Of a stretch of 64,000 bases of DNA, positions 1-7,629 are shown piece by piece. Source of the DNA: Hyphomicrobiales bacterium (GTDB lineage: Bacteria; Pseudomonadota; Alphaproteobacteria; Rhizobiales; Beijerinckiaceae); the NCBI GenBank assembly GCA_027483945.1, contig JAIXTM010000001.1, positions 62,001-126,000 on the forward strand. Direction: 5' to 3'. The notes under the pieces are model-generated. The model was given only the letters and a program-made list of their open reading frames with translations. It made no database searches and was not told the DNA's origin. The position numbers and the translations under genes are program-made. Position 1 is the first letter of the stretch; each line of letters starts with the position of its first letter.

Positions 1-39
1 GGCTTGTGGCGGAAACGGCAGCGATGCCGTCGGGGCCGG

Positions 40-654
40 TCAGGCGTGGGCGAAGATGTCCGTCTCGGGCCAGCCCATGAGGTCGAGCTGGGCGCGGACC
101 GGCAGGAAGGCGAAGCACGCCGCGGCCGTCTCGGCTCTATGCTCGCGCGCCAGCATCGCGTCGAGCCGGCCCTTCAACGCGTGCAGATGAAGCACGTCGG
201 AGGCCGCGTAGAGAAGCTGCGCGTCGGACAGCACGTCCGCCGCCCAGTCGGACGATTGCTGCTGCTTGGAGAGCTCGATGCCGAGAAGTTCGCGCACGAT
301 GTCCTTCAGGCCGTGGCGGTCGGTATAGGTGCGCGAGAGCTTGGACGCGATCTTGGTGCAGTAGACCGGACCGGGCATCACGCCGAAGGCATGGCTGAGG
401 ACGGCGAGGTCGAACCGGGCGAAGTGGAAGATCTTCAGGACCGCCGGATCGGCCAGGACCGCGATGAGGTTCTGCGGCCGCGGCGCGTCGCGCAGGATCT
501 GCACCACGTCCGCGGTGCCGTCGCCCTTCGAGATCTGCACCACGCAAAGCCGGTCGCGCAGCGGGTTCAGGCCCAGCGTCTCGGTGTCGATCGCGATCGC
601 CCCGCCCGGGGCGAAGTCGTCGGGGAGATCGCCTCGGTGCAGTCGGATGGTCAT
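40..654 (-). CDS. Ribonuclease D-like 3'-5' exonuclease, short form
   Basis: A 204-residue DEDD-type 3'-5' exonuclease. The Exo I motif is IDTET with D23 and E25, Exo II is the HFARFD stretch with D82, and Exo III is the YAASD stretch near residue 150, whose tyrosine marks the DEDDy class of RNase D. The family trims 3' ends of tRNA and other small RNAs. Full-length RNase D has about 380 residues with HRDC domains; this protein is only the nuclease domain, a short form common in alphaproteobacteria. The ATG at 654 is followed by a normal N-terminus. It reads away from the tRNA-Leu island. Family assignment is firm; the exact RNA substrate is not shown. Confidence 0.88.
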   Translation of the reverse strand: MTIRLHRGDLPDDFAPGGAIAIDTETLGLNPLRDRLCVVQISKGDGTADVVQILRDAPRPQNLIAVLADPAVLKIFHFARFDLAVLSHAFGVMPGPVYCTKIASKLSRTYTDRHGLKDIVRELLGIELSKQQQSSDWAADVLSDAQLLYAASDVLHLHALKGRLDAMLAREHRAETAAACFAFLPVRAQLDLMGWPETDIFAHA

Positions 655-998
655 GGGGTCGGGCTCACGGCGTCACGATCGATGGAGGCTTGGACGCCGT
701 CGACCGGCTTGGCGCTCGATCGCTCACGAGCGAGAGGGTGATTGGTGCCCAGGAGAGGGCTGACTCTTTCTTACGTCTAAAGCTCTGCACATAAACGGCT
801 TTGGCGAGTCCCAGCGTCCCTTGTTGATCTGCTCGCTTGATAGCAAAGCCGATCTATTTCGGCAACCTGATCCACGAACTTATCCCTACATTATTACATG
901 GGCAGGTTACACAGCTTCGATAACATTTTATAAGAAACTCGGTAGGTTTCTCGCGAAAAATCCATTATGTGTGCAGAAACGATTTGGTGCCAAAGTAA
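655..998. other. Intergenic: left island edge and AT-richer leader
   Basis: No convincing gene. The first 80 bases belong to the high-GC chromosome; the distal copy of the tRNA-Leu 3' end lies at 735-758. From about 760 the base composition drops sharply and stays AT-richer up to the island gene at 999, so this stretch probably carries that gene's promoter. A 71-codon open frame at 821-1036 overlaps the island gene and shows no recognisable features, so it is not called. Confidence 0.5.
735..758. repeat. Distal attachment-site repeat (copy of tRNA-Leu 3' end)
   Basis: These 24 bases match 2420-2443 exactly. The right-hand copy covers the 3' side of the T stem, the acceptor 3' strand, the encoded CCA and a few bases beyond tRNA-Leu. 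This left copy is the displaced tRNA end expected when an element integrates into a tRNA gene and rebuilds its 3' end. Confidence 0.85.
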
Positions 999-2261
999 AT
1001 GCCGAACCACGACACGACAATTTTGACGCCATCTGACCGGACTATTCTCCAGCTCTTTGATGAACTTGATCCTCAATTTGAGGGGTCAATCCAAGTTCAA
1101 GTGGCTGGTCTTTCCGGCAGCCTCACCCGTGACAGCGGTCTCTTGAATGATATTTTAGACGCAGATGGCTCTGCGATCACTAGTATAACTTTGAAAAACG
1201 GCGGCCTGTCGGCACAATATATTGCACGACATCAAGTCAACAGTAACAATTTGATCGCCCACGCTTTTTACAGCGTAATTCGACTTACCATTAATGATAA
1301 TAATCGGCCAGACGACGATTTCATCGTAAAAACTCACACTATAGTCCAACGCTTCCTTGTTGAGAATAGTCTTTTACCAGCACGACAGGCATTAAGTAAT
1401 CAAGATGATCTTCGTCCAAACGTTGCGCTTCTTTCCGCAATTCAATCCTCTGCTTCCGATCAGATCGCGCGTGTAAATCAGTTTTTTGCCGACCTGACGG
1501 AGCAATTTGATACTAGAAACCAGGATCTTGAAGCTAAATATAACGGCCGTATCGAGAAGCTCGAGGAGCAGTTCGCGGCTAAGGATAAGGCTCTGCAATC
1601 TGAGCGAGAGGCACTAGAGGCCCGCCAAAAAGAACTGGATGACAGGGATAATACTCACGCAAGACGCGCGATACGTGGCGAATTAATTCAGACCATTCAA
1701 CTACGGCAAAAATCCTTCACAATATCACCGGAGACCCAACAGCTCCGGTGGCCAATCCATGTTGTGTTTGTCCTCCTCCTAATCGGCACCTCAATTGGTG
1801 CTGTTTGGTCGCTATATGTTTGGGGGACCAATCCGAACGATGCGTGGGGATCAGTGACTGTCACCAGCGCGTTGAAGACAGCAGTTTTCACGTTTGGTTT
1901 TCTGACCAGCGCAGGACTGTACATATCTTGGATGAACCGGTGGTTTGACAAACACGCGGACGCACAGTTTCAAACCAAGCAGTTTGAGATCGACATAAAC
2001 AGAGCGACGTGGGCCGTCGAGGCCGCTCTAGAATGGAAGAATATTCAAGGCGAGCAGATGCCGGATGCCCTGCTAACCGGAATTACCAAACACCTATTTG
2101 AACAAGCTCTTGGAGAAGTACCCGAGTATTCGCCACTTGAGGCCCTTGCATCCAGCATCTTAGGCTCGGCGTCGAGCCTTAAAATGAACTTGAATGGCAA
2201 CGAGCTTTCACTTGATCGGAAGAGCATCAAACAAATCAAAGCAGCAGGCGATGGTCGATAG
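999..2261 (+). CDS. Unknown coiled-coil protein with two membrane segments, island cargo
   Basis: A 420-residue protein I do not recognise. Visible parts in order: a soluble N-terminal region (about 1-150); a strongly charged, Glu/Lys/Gln-rich coiled coil (about 160-220); a hydrophobic segment at about 250-274 (VVFVLLLIGTSIGAVW); a second at about 290-310 (AVFTFGFLTSAGLYI); and a soluble C-terminal tail of about 110 residues. The start is fixed, because a TAA lies directly before the ATG at 999. No clear Shine-Dalgarno is seen. Base composition is far lower in GC than its neighbours, which indicates transfer. As the only gene of a tRNA-borne island it could be a phage-defence or other accessory effector; that is inference from context only. 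Confidence 0.7.
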   Translation: MPNHDTTILTPSDRTILQLFDELDPQFEGSIQVQVAGLSGSLTRDSGLLNDILDADGSAITSITLKNGGLSAQYIARHQVNSNNLIAHAFYSVIRLTINDNNRPDDDFIVKTHTIVQRFLVENSLLPARQALSNQDDLRPNVALLSAIQSSASDQIARVNQFFADLTEQFDTRNQDLEAKYNGRIEKLEEQFAAKDKALQSEREALEARQKELDDRDNTHARRAIRGELIQTIQLRQKSFTISPETQQLRWPIHVVFVLLLIGTSIGAVWSLYVWGTNPNDAWGSVTVTSALKTAVFTFGFLTSAGLYISWMNRWFDKHADAQFQTKQFEIDINRATWAVEAALEWKNIQGEQMPDALLTGITKHLFEQALGEVPEYSPLEALASSILGSASSLKMNLNGNELSLDRKSIKQIKAAGDGR

Positions 2262-2419
2262 AATCAGGAGCGTTGCAAGCTCTGGTGGGTGTCGCGGCCT
2301 ACTTCAACATTTTGCTGCAAAAATCGCAGCTACTTCCCAACATCGGAGTCCGCAGCCACCCCATGCCGGGTAGGCTTTCAGGAAGGCTAGTTATCACCTT
2401 AACGGAACTCACCTTTTTC

Positions 2420-2443
2420 AGGGTGATTGGTGCCCAGGAGAGG
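2420..2443. repeat. tRNA-proximal attachment-site repeat
   Basis: Identical over 24 bases to 735-758. It overlaps the 3' end of tRNA-Leu(CAG), so the tRNA stays intact after integration. Identity ends at 2444 on the tRNA side and at 2420 on the island side. Confidence 0.85.
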
Positions 2444-2512
2444 ACTCGAACCTCCACCTCTTGCGAGACTGGTACCTGAAACCAGCGCGTCTACCAATTC
2501 CGCCACCAGGGC
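2428..2512 (-). tRNA. tRNA-Leu (anticodon CAG)
   Basis: Class II tRNA of 85 nt including an encoded CCA (2428-2430). The 7-bp acceptor stem is GCCCTGG/CCTGGGC. The anticodon stem CTGGT/ACCAG encloses the loop TTCAGGT, giving anticodon CAG (leucine, CUG codons). A variable arm and the T loop GGTTCGAGTCC are present. Its 3' end is the integration target of the neighbouring island. Confidence 0.97.
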
Positions 2513-2569
2513 ACGGGGCTGCTCTTAAGGGCCTGAGCGGGGCTCGTCAATCGCCTTGTGGCGGGACCT

Positions 2570-3640
2570 TCAACCCCGCCCGAGCCGACGCCCCGTCTCC
2601 CGGTCGAAGACGTGGACCTTCGCCGGATCGATGGCGAGCGAGAGCGTCTTCAGGCTGTGGTCGATGTCGCCCGTCGGGGCTTGGACGACCATCTCGACCT
2701 CCCCGAGGCGGCCGTGGAAGAGCTGGTGCGCGCCCAGTTCCTCGACGAAATCGACGGGGAGCGCGATGCCCTCGGCGCCGCCATGCTCCAGGTCCTCGGG
2801 ACGCAAGCCCACATCGACCGCCGTGCCGGGAGCGATCCCCGCCGCCATGTCGACCACCGGGATGGAGCGGCCGGCGACGTTGATGCGCCCCTCGCCCTCG
2901 ACCGTGCCGGGCACGATGTTCATGGGCGGAGAGCCGATGAAGGTCGCCACGAAGCGGGAGGCCGGGCGGCGATAGACCTCGTTCGGGACGCCGACCTGCT
3001 CGACATTGCCCGCATTCATCACGACCAGCTTGTCGGACAGGGTCATGGCCTCGACCTGATCGTGGGTGACATAGACCGAGGTGACGCCGAGCGCGCGCTG
3101 GAGCTTCTTGATCTCGACGCGCATCTGCACGCGCAGCTTGGCGTCGAGGTTCGACAGGGGCTCGTCGAAGAGGAAGACCTGGGGCTTTCTGACGATGGCG
3201 CGGCCCATCGCGACGCGCTGGCGCTGGCCGCCGGAGAGCTGCCGGGGCTTCCTCTGCAGGAACGGCTCGATGGCGAGGATCCGGGCGGCTTCCGCCAAGC
3301 GCCGGTCGATCTCGTCCTTGGGCGTCTTCCGGTTGCGCAGGCCGTAGGCCATGTTGTCGTAGACGCTCATATGCGGATAGAGCGCGTAGTTCTGGAACAC
3401 CATGGCGATGTCCCGCTCGGCGGGCTCGATCTCGTTGACGACCCGGTTGCCGATGCGGATCTCGCCGGAGGTGATCGTCTCCAGTCCCGCGATCATGCGC
3501 AGCAGGGTGGACTTGCCGCAGCCGGAAGGCCCCACCAGCACGCAGAACCCGCCGTCGGGCACGTCGATGTCGACGCCCTTCACCGCTTCGACATTGCCCG
3601 CATACACCTTGCGGACGTTGGTGAGGGTGACTTCTGCCAT
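2570..3640 (-). CDS. ugpC: sn-glycerol-3-phosphate ABC transporter ATP-binding protein UgpC
   Basis: A 356-residue MalK/UgpC-type ATPase. Walker A is GPSGCGKST (38-45), the signature is LSGGQRQR near 135, Walker B is VFLFDEP near 155 and the switch histidine is in YVTHDQ. The C-terminal half is the TOBE/OB regulatory domain typical of the carbohydrate (CUT1) family, and the length fits. It is the last gene of the ugp-like operon, 39 bases after the secreted-protein gene. It would energise uptake through UgpA/UgpE. The ATPase class is certain; glycerol-3-phosphate as substrate rests on operon order and the Pho box. Confidence 0.9.
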   Translation of the reverse strand: MAEVTLTNVRKVYAGNVEAVKGVDIDVPDGGFCVLVGPSGCGKSTLLRMIAGLETITSGEIRIGNRVVNEIEPAERDIAMVFQNYALYPHMSVYDNMAYGLRNRKTPKDEIDRRLAEAARILAIEPFLQRKPRQLSGGQRQRVAMGRAIVRKPQVFLFDEPLSNLDAKLRVQMRVEIKKLQRALGVTSVYVTHDQVEAMTLSDKLVVMNAGNVEQVGVPNEVYRRPASRFVATFIGSPPMNIVPGTVEGEGRINVAGRSIPVVDMAAGIAPGTAVDVGLRPEDLEHGGAEGIALPVDFVEELGAHQLFHGRLGEVEMVVQAPTGDIDHSLKTLSLAIDPAKVHVFDRETGRRLGRG

Positions 3641-3679
3641 GAGCTTGATCCTAAGGAGATATGTGCTTGGCGGCCGGCG

Positions 3680-4201
3680 TCAGTTCGGCCGCTTTTTCAG
3701 CATGATTGTGAAGAAATGGTCGGCCAGGAGTTCGCCCATGGCGACCGGCTGGACCGGCTCGTCGACCAGGACCATCGGCGTGTAGACGAGCACCTTGTAG
3801 ACCCCGTCGGAGCCGATGGCGCCGATGGGTCCGGGCGTGACGGTGCGCAGCAGCAGCGTGAGCTTCCAGGCGCGGTCGCCGGCACCCGCGGCCGAAATCT
3901 CGAGGCGCGCATGGAGCAGCCGCGTCAAGTCGAGCCCCACCTCGCCGGCCCGGCGGTCTAGCGCGACGTCATCGGCGAAGGCGGGCACGGCGACGAAGGG
4001 CACCTTGGCCGCCTCGGCCTTTTTGCGCATCTCGCCGATCACGGTCCTGCACAGGGATTCCGCCCAGCGTGCGGGCGGGGCCAGGCCGCAATTCAGAACG
4101 ACGCCCGACCAGTGGTCGATCACCCGATCCTGCGCCCCCGCCATGCCGGGCCAGAGGCTGACGGAGAGAAGCGCCGCCAGGCCGAGGCTTCGCCCGTTCA
4201 C
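3680..4201 (-). CDS. Secreted protein of unknown function inside the ugp operon
   Basis: A 173-residue protein starting at a GTG that overlaps the ugpE stop by four bases (GTGA, 4198-4201), the hallmark of translational coupling. The N-terminus is a signal peptide ending in a GMAGAQ cleavage region near residue 23. The mature part is small, with two cysteines (NCGLAPP and SLCRTV) and a mixed alpha/beta look. I recognise no family. It lies between ugpE and ugpC, where standard ugp operons have nothing, so it probably acts in the periplasm with this transporter, for example as an accessory binding protein. Confidence 0.75.
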   Translation of the reverse strand: MNGRSLGLAALLSVSLWPGMAGAQDRVIDHWSGVVLNCGLAPPARWAESLCRTVIGEMRKKAEAAKVPFVAVPAFADDVALDRRAGEVGLDLTRLLHARLEISAAGAGDRAWKLTLLLRTVTPGPIGAIGSDGVYKVLVYTPMVLVDEPVQPVAMGELLADHFFTIMLKKRPN

Positions 4202-5046
4202 TTCTCCGTCTCCACGAGGCCCTTCACGAAGAGCCGCTGCATGAGAATGACGACCGCCACCGGCGGCAGCATGGCCAGCACGGCCGTCGTCATGGCGATC
4301 TGCCATTCGGTCAGGGCGTCCTGGGTCGTGATCATCTTCTTGATGCCGATCACGATGGTCTGCATCGAGTCCTTGGTCGTGATGAGCAGCGGCCAGAGAT
4401 ACTGGTTCCAGCCATAGATGAACTGGATCACGAACAGCGCCGCCATCGTCGTCACCGAGAGCGGGACGAGCGTGTCCTTGAAGAACTTGAACGGGCCCGC
4501 GCCGTCGATCTTGGAGGCCTCCAGGAGCTCGTCCGGGATCGTCATGAAGAACTGGCGGAAGAGGAGCGTGCCCGTCGCCGAGGCGATCAGCGGCAGGATG
4601 AGGCCCGTATAGGTGTCGAGCAGGCCGAGATCCGCGACGATCTTGTAGGTCGGGTAGATGCGCACCTCGACGGGCAGCATCAGCGTGATGAAGATCACCC
4701 AGAACGCCGTCTTGCGGAACGGGAAGGCGAAGTAGACGACCGCGAAGGCCGACAGAATGGAGATCAGGATCTTCCCCGTGGCGATGCCCATCGCCATGAC
4801 GAAGGAATTGATCATCATGGTGCCCACCGGCTCGCGGGTGGAGCGCGAGGCGCCGACGAAGATCGTGCGGTAATAGTTCTCGGCCGCCTGATCGCCCGGC
4901 GTCAGGGGCATGTTGCCGTTGATGATCGTGCTGGCGTCGAAGGTCGAGGCCAGGATGGCGAGATAGACCGGAAAAGCGACGATCACCACGCCGATGGCGA
5001 GGACCAGATAGGCCATGAACGTGTTGAAGGGCCTGTTCTCGACCAT
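4198..5046 (-). CDS. ugpE: sn-glycerol-3-phosphate ABC transporter permease UgpE
   Basis: A 282-residue inner-membrane permease with six predicted helices. The EAA loop reads DELLEASKIDGAGPFKFF around residues 185-202, the ATPase contact region of binding-protein-dependent permeases. The start ATG at 5046 shares one base with the ugpA stop (TGATG), so the two permease genes are coupled. Length and sequence pattern (NYYRTIF, GWNQYLWPLL) match the UgpE/MalG class. Confidence 0.9.
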   Translation of the reverse strand: MVENRPFNTFMAYLVLAIGVVIVAFPVYLAILASTFDASTIINGNMPLTPGDQAAENYYRTIFVGASRSTREPVGTMMINSFVMAMGIATGKILISILSAFAVVYFAFPFRKTAFWVIFITLMLPVEVRIYPTYKIVADLGLLDTYTGLILPLIASATGTLLFRQFFMTIPDELLEASKIDGAGPFKFFKDTLVPLSVTTMAALFVIQFIYGWNQYLWPLLITTKDSMQTIVIGIKKMITTQDALTEWQIAMTTAVLAMLPPVAVVILMQRLFVKGLVETEK

Positions 5047-5927
5047 CAGTATTGCACCCTGCGCTCGACATAGCGGAACTGGATCGCGGTCAGCGCGATC
5101 ACGATCACCATGAGGACGACCGACTGCGCCGCCGAGCCGCCGAGGTCTCCGCCGAGGCGCCCGTCGGAATAGACCTTGTAGACCATGGTCGTCGTGCTGC
5201 CCGACGGGCCGCCGCCGGTGACGGCGTCGATGATGCCGAAGGTCTCGAAGAACACGTAGACGATGGTGACGACGACCAGGAAGAACGTGGTCGGCGACAG
5301 GAGCGGGAAGGTGATGGTCCAGAACCGCCGCAGCGGACCGGCGCCGTCGATCGCGGCGGCCTCGAGCACGCTGCGGGGAATCGCCTGCAGGCCGGCCAGG
5401 AAGAACAGGAAGTTGTAGGAGACCTGCTTCCAGGTCGCCGACATGACGACGAGCGCGAGGGCATCGCCGCCATCGAGAAGCGGATTCCAGTCGAAGCCCA
5501 TGACCCGCATGGGACCCGCAAGGGTGCCGAGCGAGGGATGGAACATGAAGATCCACAGCACGCCGGCGACGGCGGGCGCGACCGCGTAGGGCCAGATCAG
5601 CAGCGTCTTGAAGCCGTGGGCACCACGGATGTTCTTGTCGGCCTGGGTCGCGAGAAGGAGCGCGATCGACAGGGAGAAGAACGCCACGAGCGACGAGAAC
5701 ACGGCCGTATTGACCATGGCGTCGTAATATTCGCGCTGCTGGAAGAGGGTCCTGTAGTTCTCGAACCCGACGAATTCGCGCGACAGGCCGAAGGCGTCCT
5801 CCAGGAGGAAGGACTGCCAGACAGCCTGGCTCGCCGGCCAGTAGAAGAAGATGATCGTGATGGCCAGCTGCGGCAGCAGCAGCATGTAGGGCAAGGCCTT
5901 GCCCGAGAAGATCGCGCGCTTGTCCAT
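5046..5927 (-). CDS. ugpA: sn-glycerol-3-phosphate ABC transporter permease UgpA
   Basis: A 293-residue permease of the MalF/UgpA type. The N-terminus ([22 protein letters not shown]) is the first membrane helix; the EAA loop is [18 protein letters not shown] near 195-212. It pairs with UgpE to form the membrane channel. It follows ugpB after 118 bases that contain a strong hairpin (5986-6013), which may reduce its expression relative to the binding protein. Confidence 0.92.
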   Translation of the reverse strand: MDKRAIFSGKALPYMLLLPQLAITIIFFYWPASQAVWQSFLLEDAFGLSREFVGFENYRTLFQQREYYDAMVNTAVFSSLVAFFSLSIALLLATQADKNIRGAHGFKTLLIWPYAVAPAVAGVLWIFMFHPSLGTLAGPMRVMGFDWNPLLDGGDALALVVMSATWKQVSYNFLFFLAGLQAIPRSVLEAAAIDGAGPLRRFWTITFPLLSPTTFFLVVVTIVYVFFETFGIIDAVTGGGPSGSTTTMVYKVYSDGRLGGDLGGSAAQSVVLMVIVIALTAIQFRYVERRVQY

Positions 5928-5985
5928 GGGCTGCCCGGGTGACCCCGGCGCGGACGGCGCGGGGGAAGGCCTCTTTCAGGAAGCG

Positions 5986-6013
5986 GCCCCGGGCAGGCTG
6001 GCCTGCCCGGGGC
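5986..6013. terminator. Intercistronic hairpin between ugpB and ugpA
   Basis: Two 13-bp arms (5986-5998 and 6001-6013), GCCCCGGGCAGGC and its exact complement, separated by TG. It lies 27 bases after the ugpB stop and has no T tract in the reading direction. Such hairpins after binding-protein genes commonly protect the upstream message or attenuate the permease genes. Confidence 0.7.
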
Positions 6014-6039
6014 GATGGCGTGTCGGCCGCGTCAGCCGA

Positions 6040-7368
6040 TCAGCGGCTGACGGTCCGCTCGAACTGGCGCAGTTGCTGGTTGCCGCGCTCCACGGCGGCG
6101 TCCAGGGCCGCCTTGGCCGACTTCTTGCCGGCCAGCGCGCTCTCGATCTCCTCGGCCCAGATGTCGCGGATCTGGACGAGGTTGCCCAGACGCAGGCCGC
6201 GGGAGTTCTCGGTCGGCTCCTTGTTGGTCAGCTCCTTGATCGGGGTCTCCAGGTACGGATTCTCCTTGTAGAACCCGGACGCCTTGACCTTCTCGTAGGC
6301 GGCCTTGGTGATCGGCAGGTAGCCGGAATCGGTATGCAGCTTGGCCTGGCGGTCCGTATCCGACAGGAAGGCGAAGAACTTCGCGACGCCCTTGTACTCG
6401 TCGGCCTTCTTGCCGCCCATCACCCACAGCGAGGCACCGCCGAGCGTGGAATTCTGCGGCGCGCCGGGCACGTCGGGATAATAGGGCATCGGGGCGTTGG
6501 CCCAGTCGAACTTCGCGTTGGCCTTCACGTTCCCGTAGAAGCCCGACGACGTGATCATGATCGGGCACTCGCCCGACGTGAAGCGGCCCTCGCCCGTGTT
6601 GGTGCGTCCCGCATAGTCGTAGACCTTGGTCTTCTGGTGCTCGACCAGGTTCTCCAGGTGCTTCACGTGCAGCGGCGAGTTGATCTTCAACTCGGTATCG
6701 AACCCGTCGATGCCGTTGGCCTTCGTCGCCAGCGGCACGTTATGCCAGACGGAGAACTGCTCGATGTTCACCCAGGTGACCCAGGCGGTGGCCATGCCGC
6801 AATTGGGGTGGCCGTTGGCCTGCAGCTTCTTGGCGGCCTCGAAGGTCTCCGGCCAGGTCTTGGGCGGGTTCTCCGGGTCCAGGCCCGCCTTCCTGAACGC
6901 GTCCTTGTTGTACCACATCACCGTGGAGGACGAGTTGAAGGGGAAGGACAGGAGTTCGCCCTTGGCGGTGGAATAATAGCCCGATACCGCCGGGAGATAG
7001 GCCTTCGGGTCGAAGGCCTCGCCGGCCTCCTTCATCATCTCGGCGACGGGCTTGATGGCGCCCCGGGCGCCCATCATCGTCGCGGTGCCGACCTCGAAGA
7101 CCTGCAGGATGTGCGGGGCGTTGCCGGCGCGGAAGGCGGCGATGCCTGCATTCATCGTGTCGGGATAGGAGCCCTTGTAGGTCGCGACGACCTTGTAATC
7201 CTTCTGGGCGGCGTTGAAGTCCGCCGCCAGCTTGTTGACGACCTCGTTGTTGGCGCCGGTCATCGCGTGCCACCACTGGATCTCGATCTGAGCCGCGGCG
7301 GGCGAGGCGGCGAGCATGGCGGCGACGCCTGCCGACGCGAGAATTCCGGTCCTGCTCATGAACGACAT
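6040..7368 (-). CDS. ugpB: sn-glycerol-3-phosphate-binding periplasmic protein UgpB
   Basis: A 442-residue extracellular solute-binding protein of family 1. A signal peptide (GILASAGVAAMLAASPAAAQ) ends near residue 27, and the mature protein begins IEIQWWHAMTG, typical of UgpB, with QVFEVGT and YNKDAFRKAGLDP further in. ATG 7368 was chosen because a strong Shine-Dalgarno (GGGAGGAG) precedes it; a longer upstream frame lacks one. First gene of the ugp operon, with a Pho box 51 bases upstream. Confidence 0.93.
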   Translation of the reverse strand: MSFMSRTGILASAGVAAMLAASPAAAQIEIQWWHAMTGANNEVVNKLAADFNAAQKDYKVVATYKGSYPDTMNAGIAAFRAGNAPHILQVFEVGTATMMGARGAIKPVAEMMKEAGEAFDPKAYLPAVSGYYSTAKGELLSFPFNSSSTVMWYNKDAFRKAGLDPENPPKTWPETFEAAKKLQANGHPNCGMATAWVTWVNIEQFSVWHNVPLATKANGIDGFDTELKINSPLHVKHLENLVEHQKTKVYDYAGRTNTGEGRFTSGECPIMITSSGFYGNVKANAKFDWANAPMPYYPDVPGAPQNSTLGGASLWVMGGKKADEYKGVAKFFAFLSDTDRQAKLHTDSGYLPITKAAYEKVKASGFYKENPYLETPIKELTNKEPTENSRGLRLGNLVQIRDIWAEEIESALAGKKSAKAALDAAVERGNQQLRQFERTVSR

Positions 7369-7418
7369 GGGGTCTCCTCCCTTACGAGCCACTGACTGGC
7401 CCGTTTTTGTAATGATTG

Positions 7419-7436
7419 ATGACATCAGCATGACAT
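7419..7436 (-). promoter_or_regulatory. Pho box upstream of ugpB
   Basis: On the minus strand the sequence reads ATGTCATGCTGATGTCAT: two ATGTCAT repeats with an 11-bp period, one mismatch per repeat from the Pho-box repeat CTGTCAT. It lies 51 bases upstream of the ugpB start, a good position for PhoB activation. The perfect box before pstS in this window is built the same way. Confidence 0.75.
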
Positions 7437-7629
7437 GCGCGGGATCGTCAAACAATCTTGCGGCAAGCGCAACAAGACTTTGTGGCAAGTCCAACATTTC
7501 GGATCGTGACGTCCGCGGGGCTCCCGCATGGCGCCCTTGCGGCGCTGGCGCGACGTGACTATCTCCGCTCCCGCCCGGCGGAACGCTTCGACCTCCGGCC
7601 TTCCACCGGACTTTAAGGACCTGTCCCGC

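Larger units (their letters stand above)
735..2443. mobile_element. Small genomic island integrated at tRNA-Leu(CAG)
   Basis: A segment of about 1.7 kb is bounded by 24-bp perfect direct repeats (735-758 and 2420-2443), the inner one being the 3' end of tRNA-Leu. The enclosed DNA is visibly AT-richer than both flanks and holds one long gene (999-2261). No integrase, transposase or excisionase is visible, so it is either the residue of a larger integrative element or a satellite mobilised in trans. The geometry is that of tyrosine-recombinase integration into a tRNA gene; the recombinase type is inferred. Confidence 0.75.

Noticed and set aside
821-1036. A 71-codon frame at the front of the tRNA-Leu island
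   Set aside because: It overlaps the island gene, has no ribosome site and no recognisable features; the stretch fits a promoter region better.
2558-3961. A 467-codon plus-strand frame across ugpC
   Set aside because: It is the complement of a well-supported ATPase gene and has no motifs; the same holds for frames at 5899-7395, 10923-12680 and 56252-58024.
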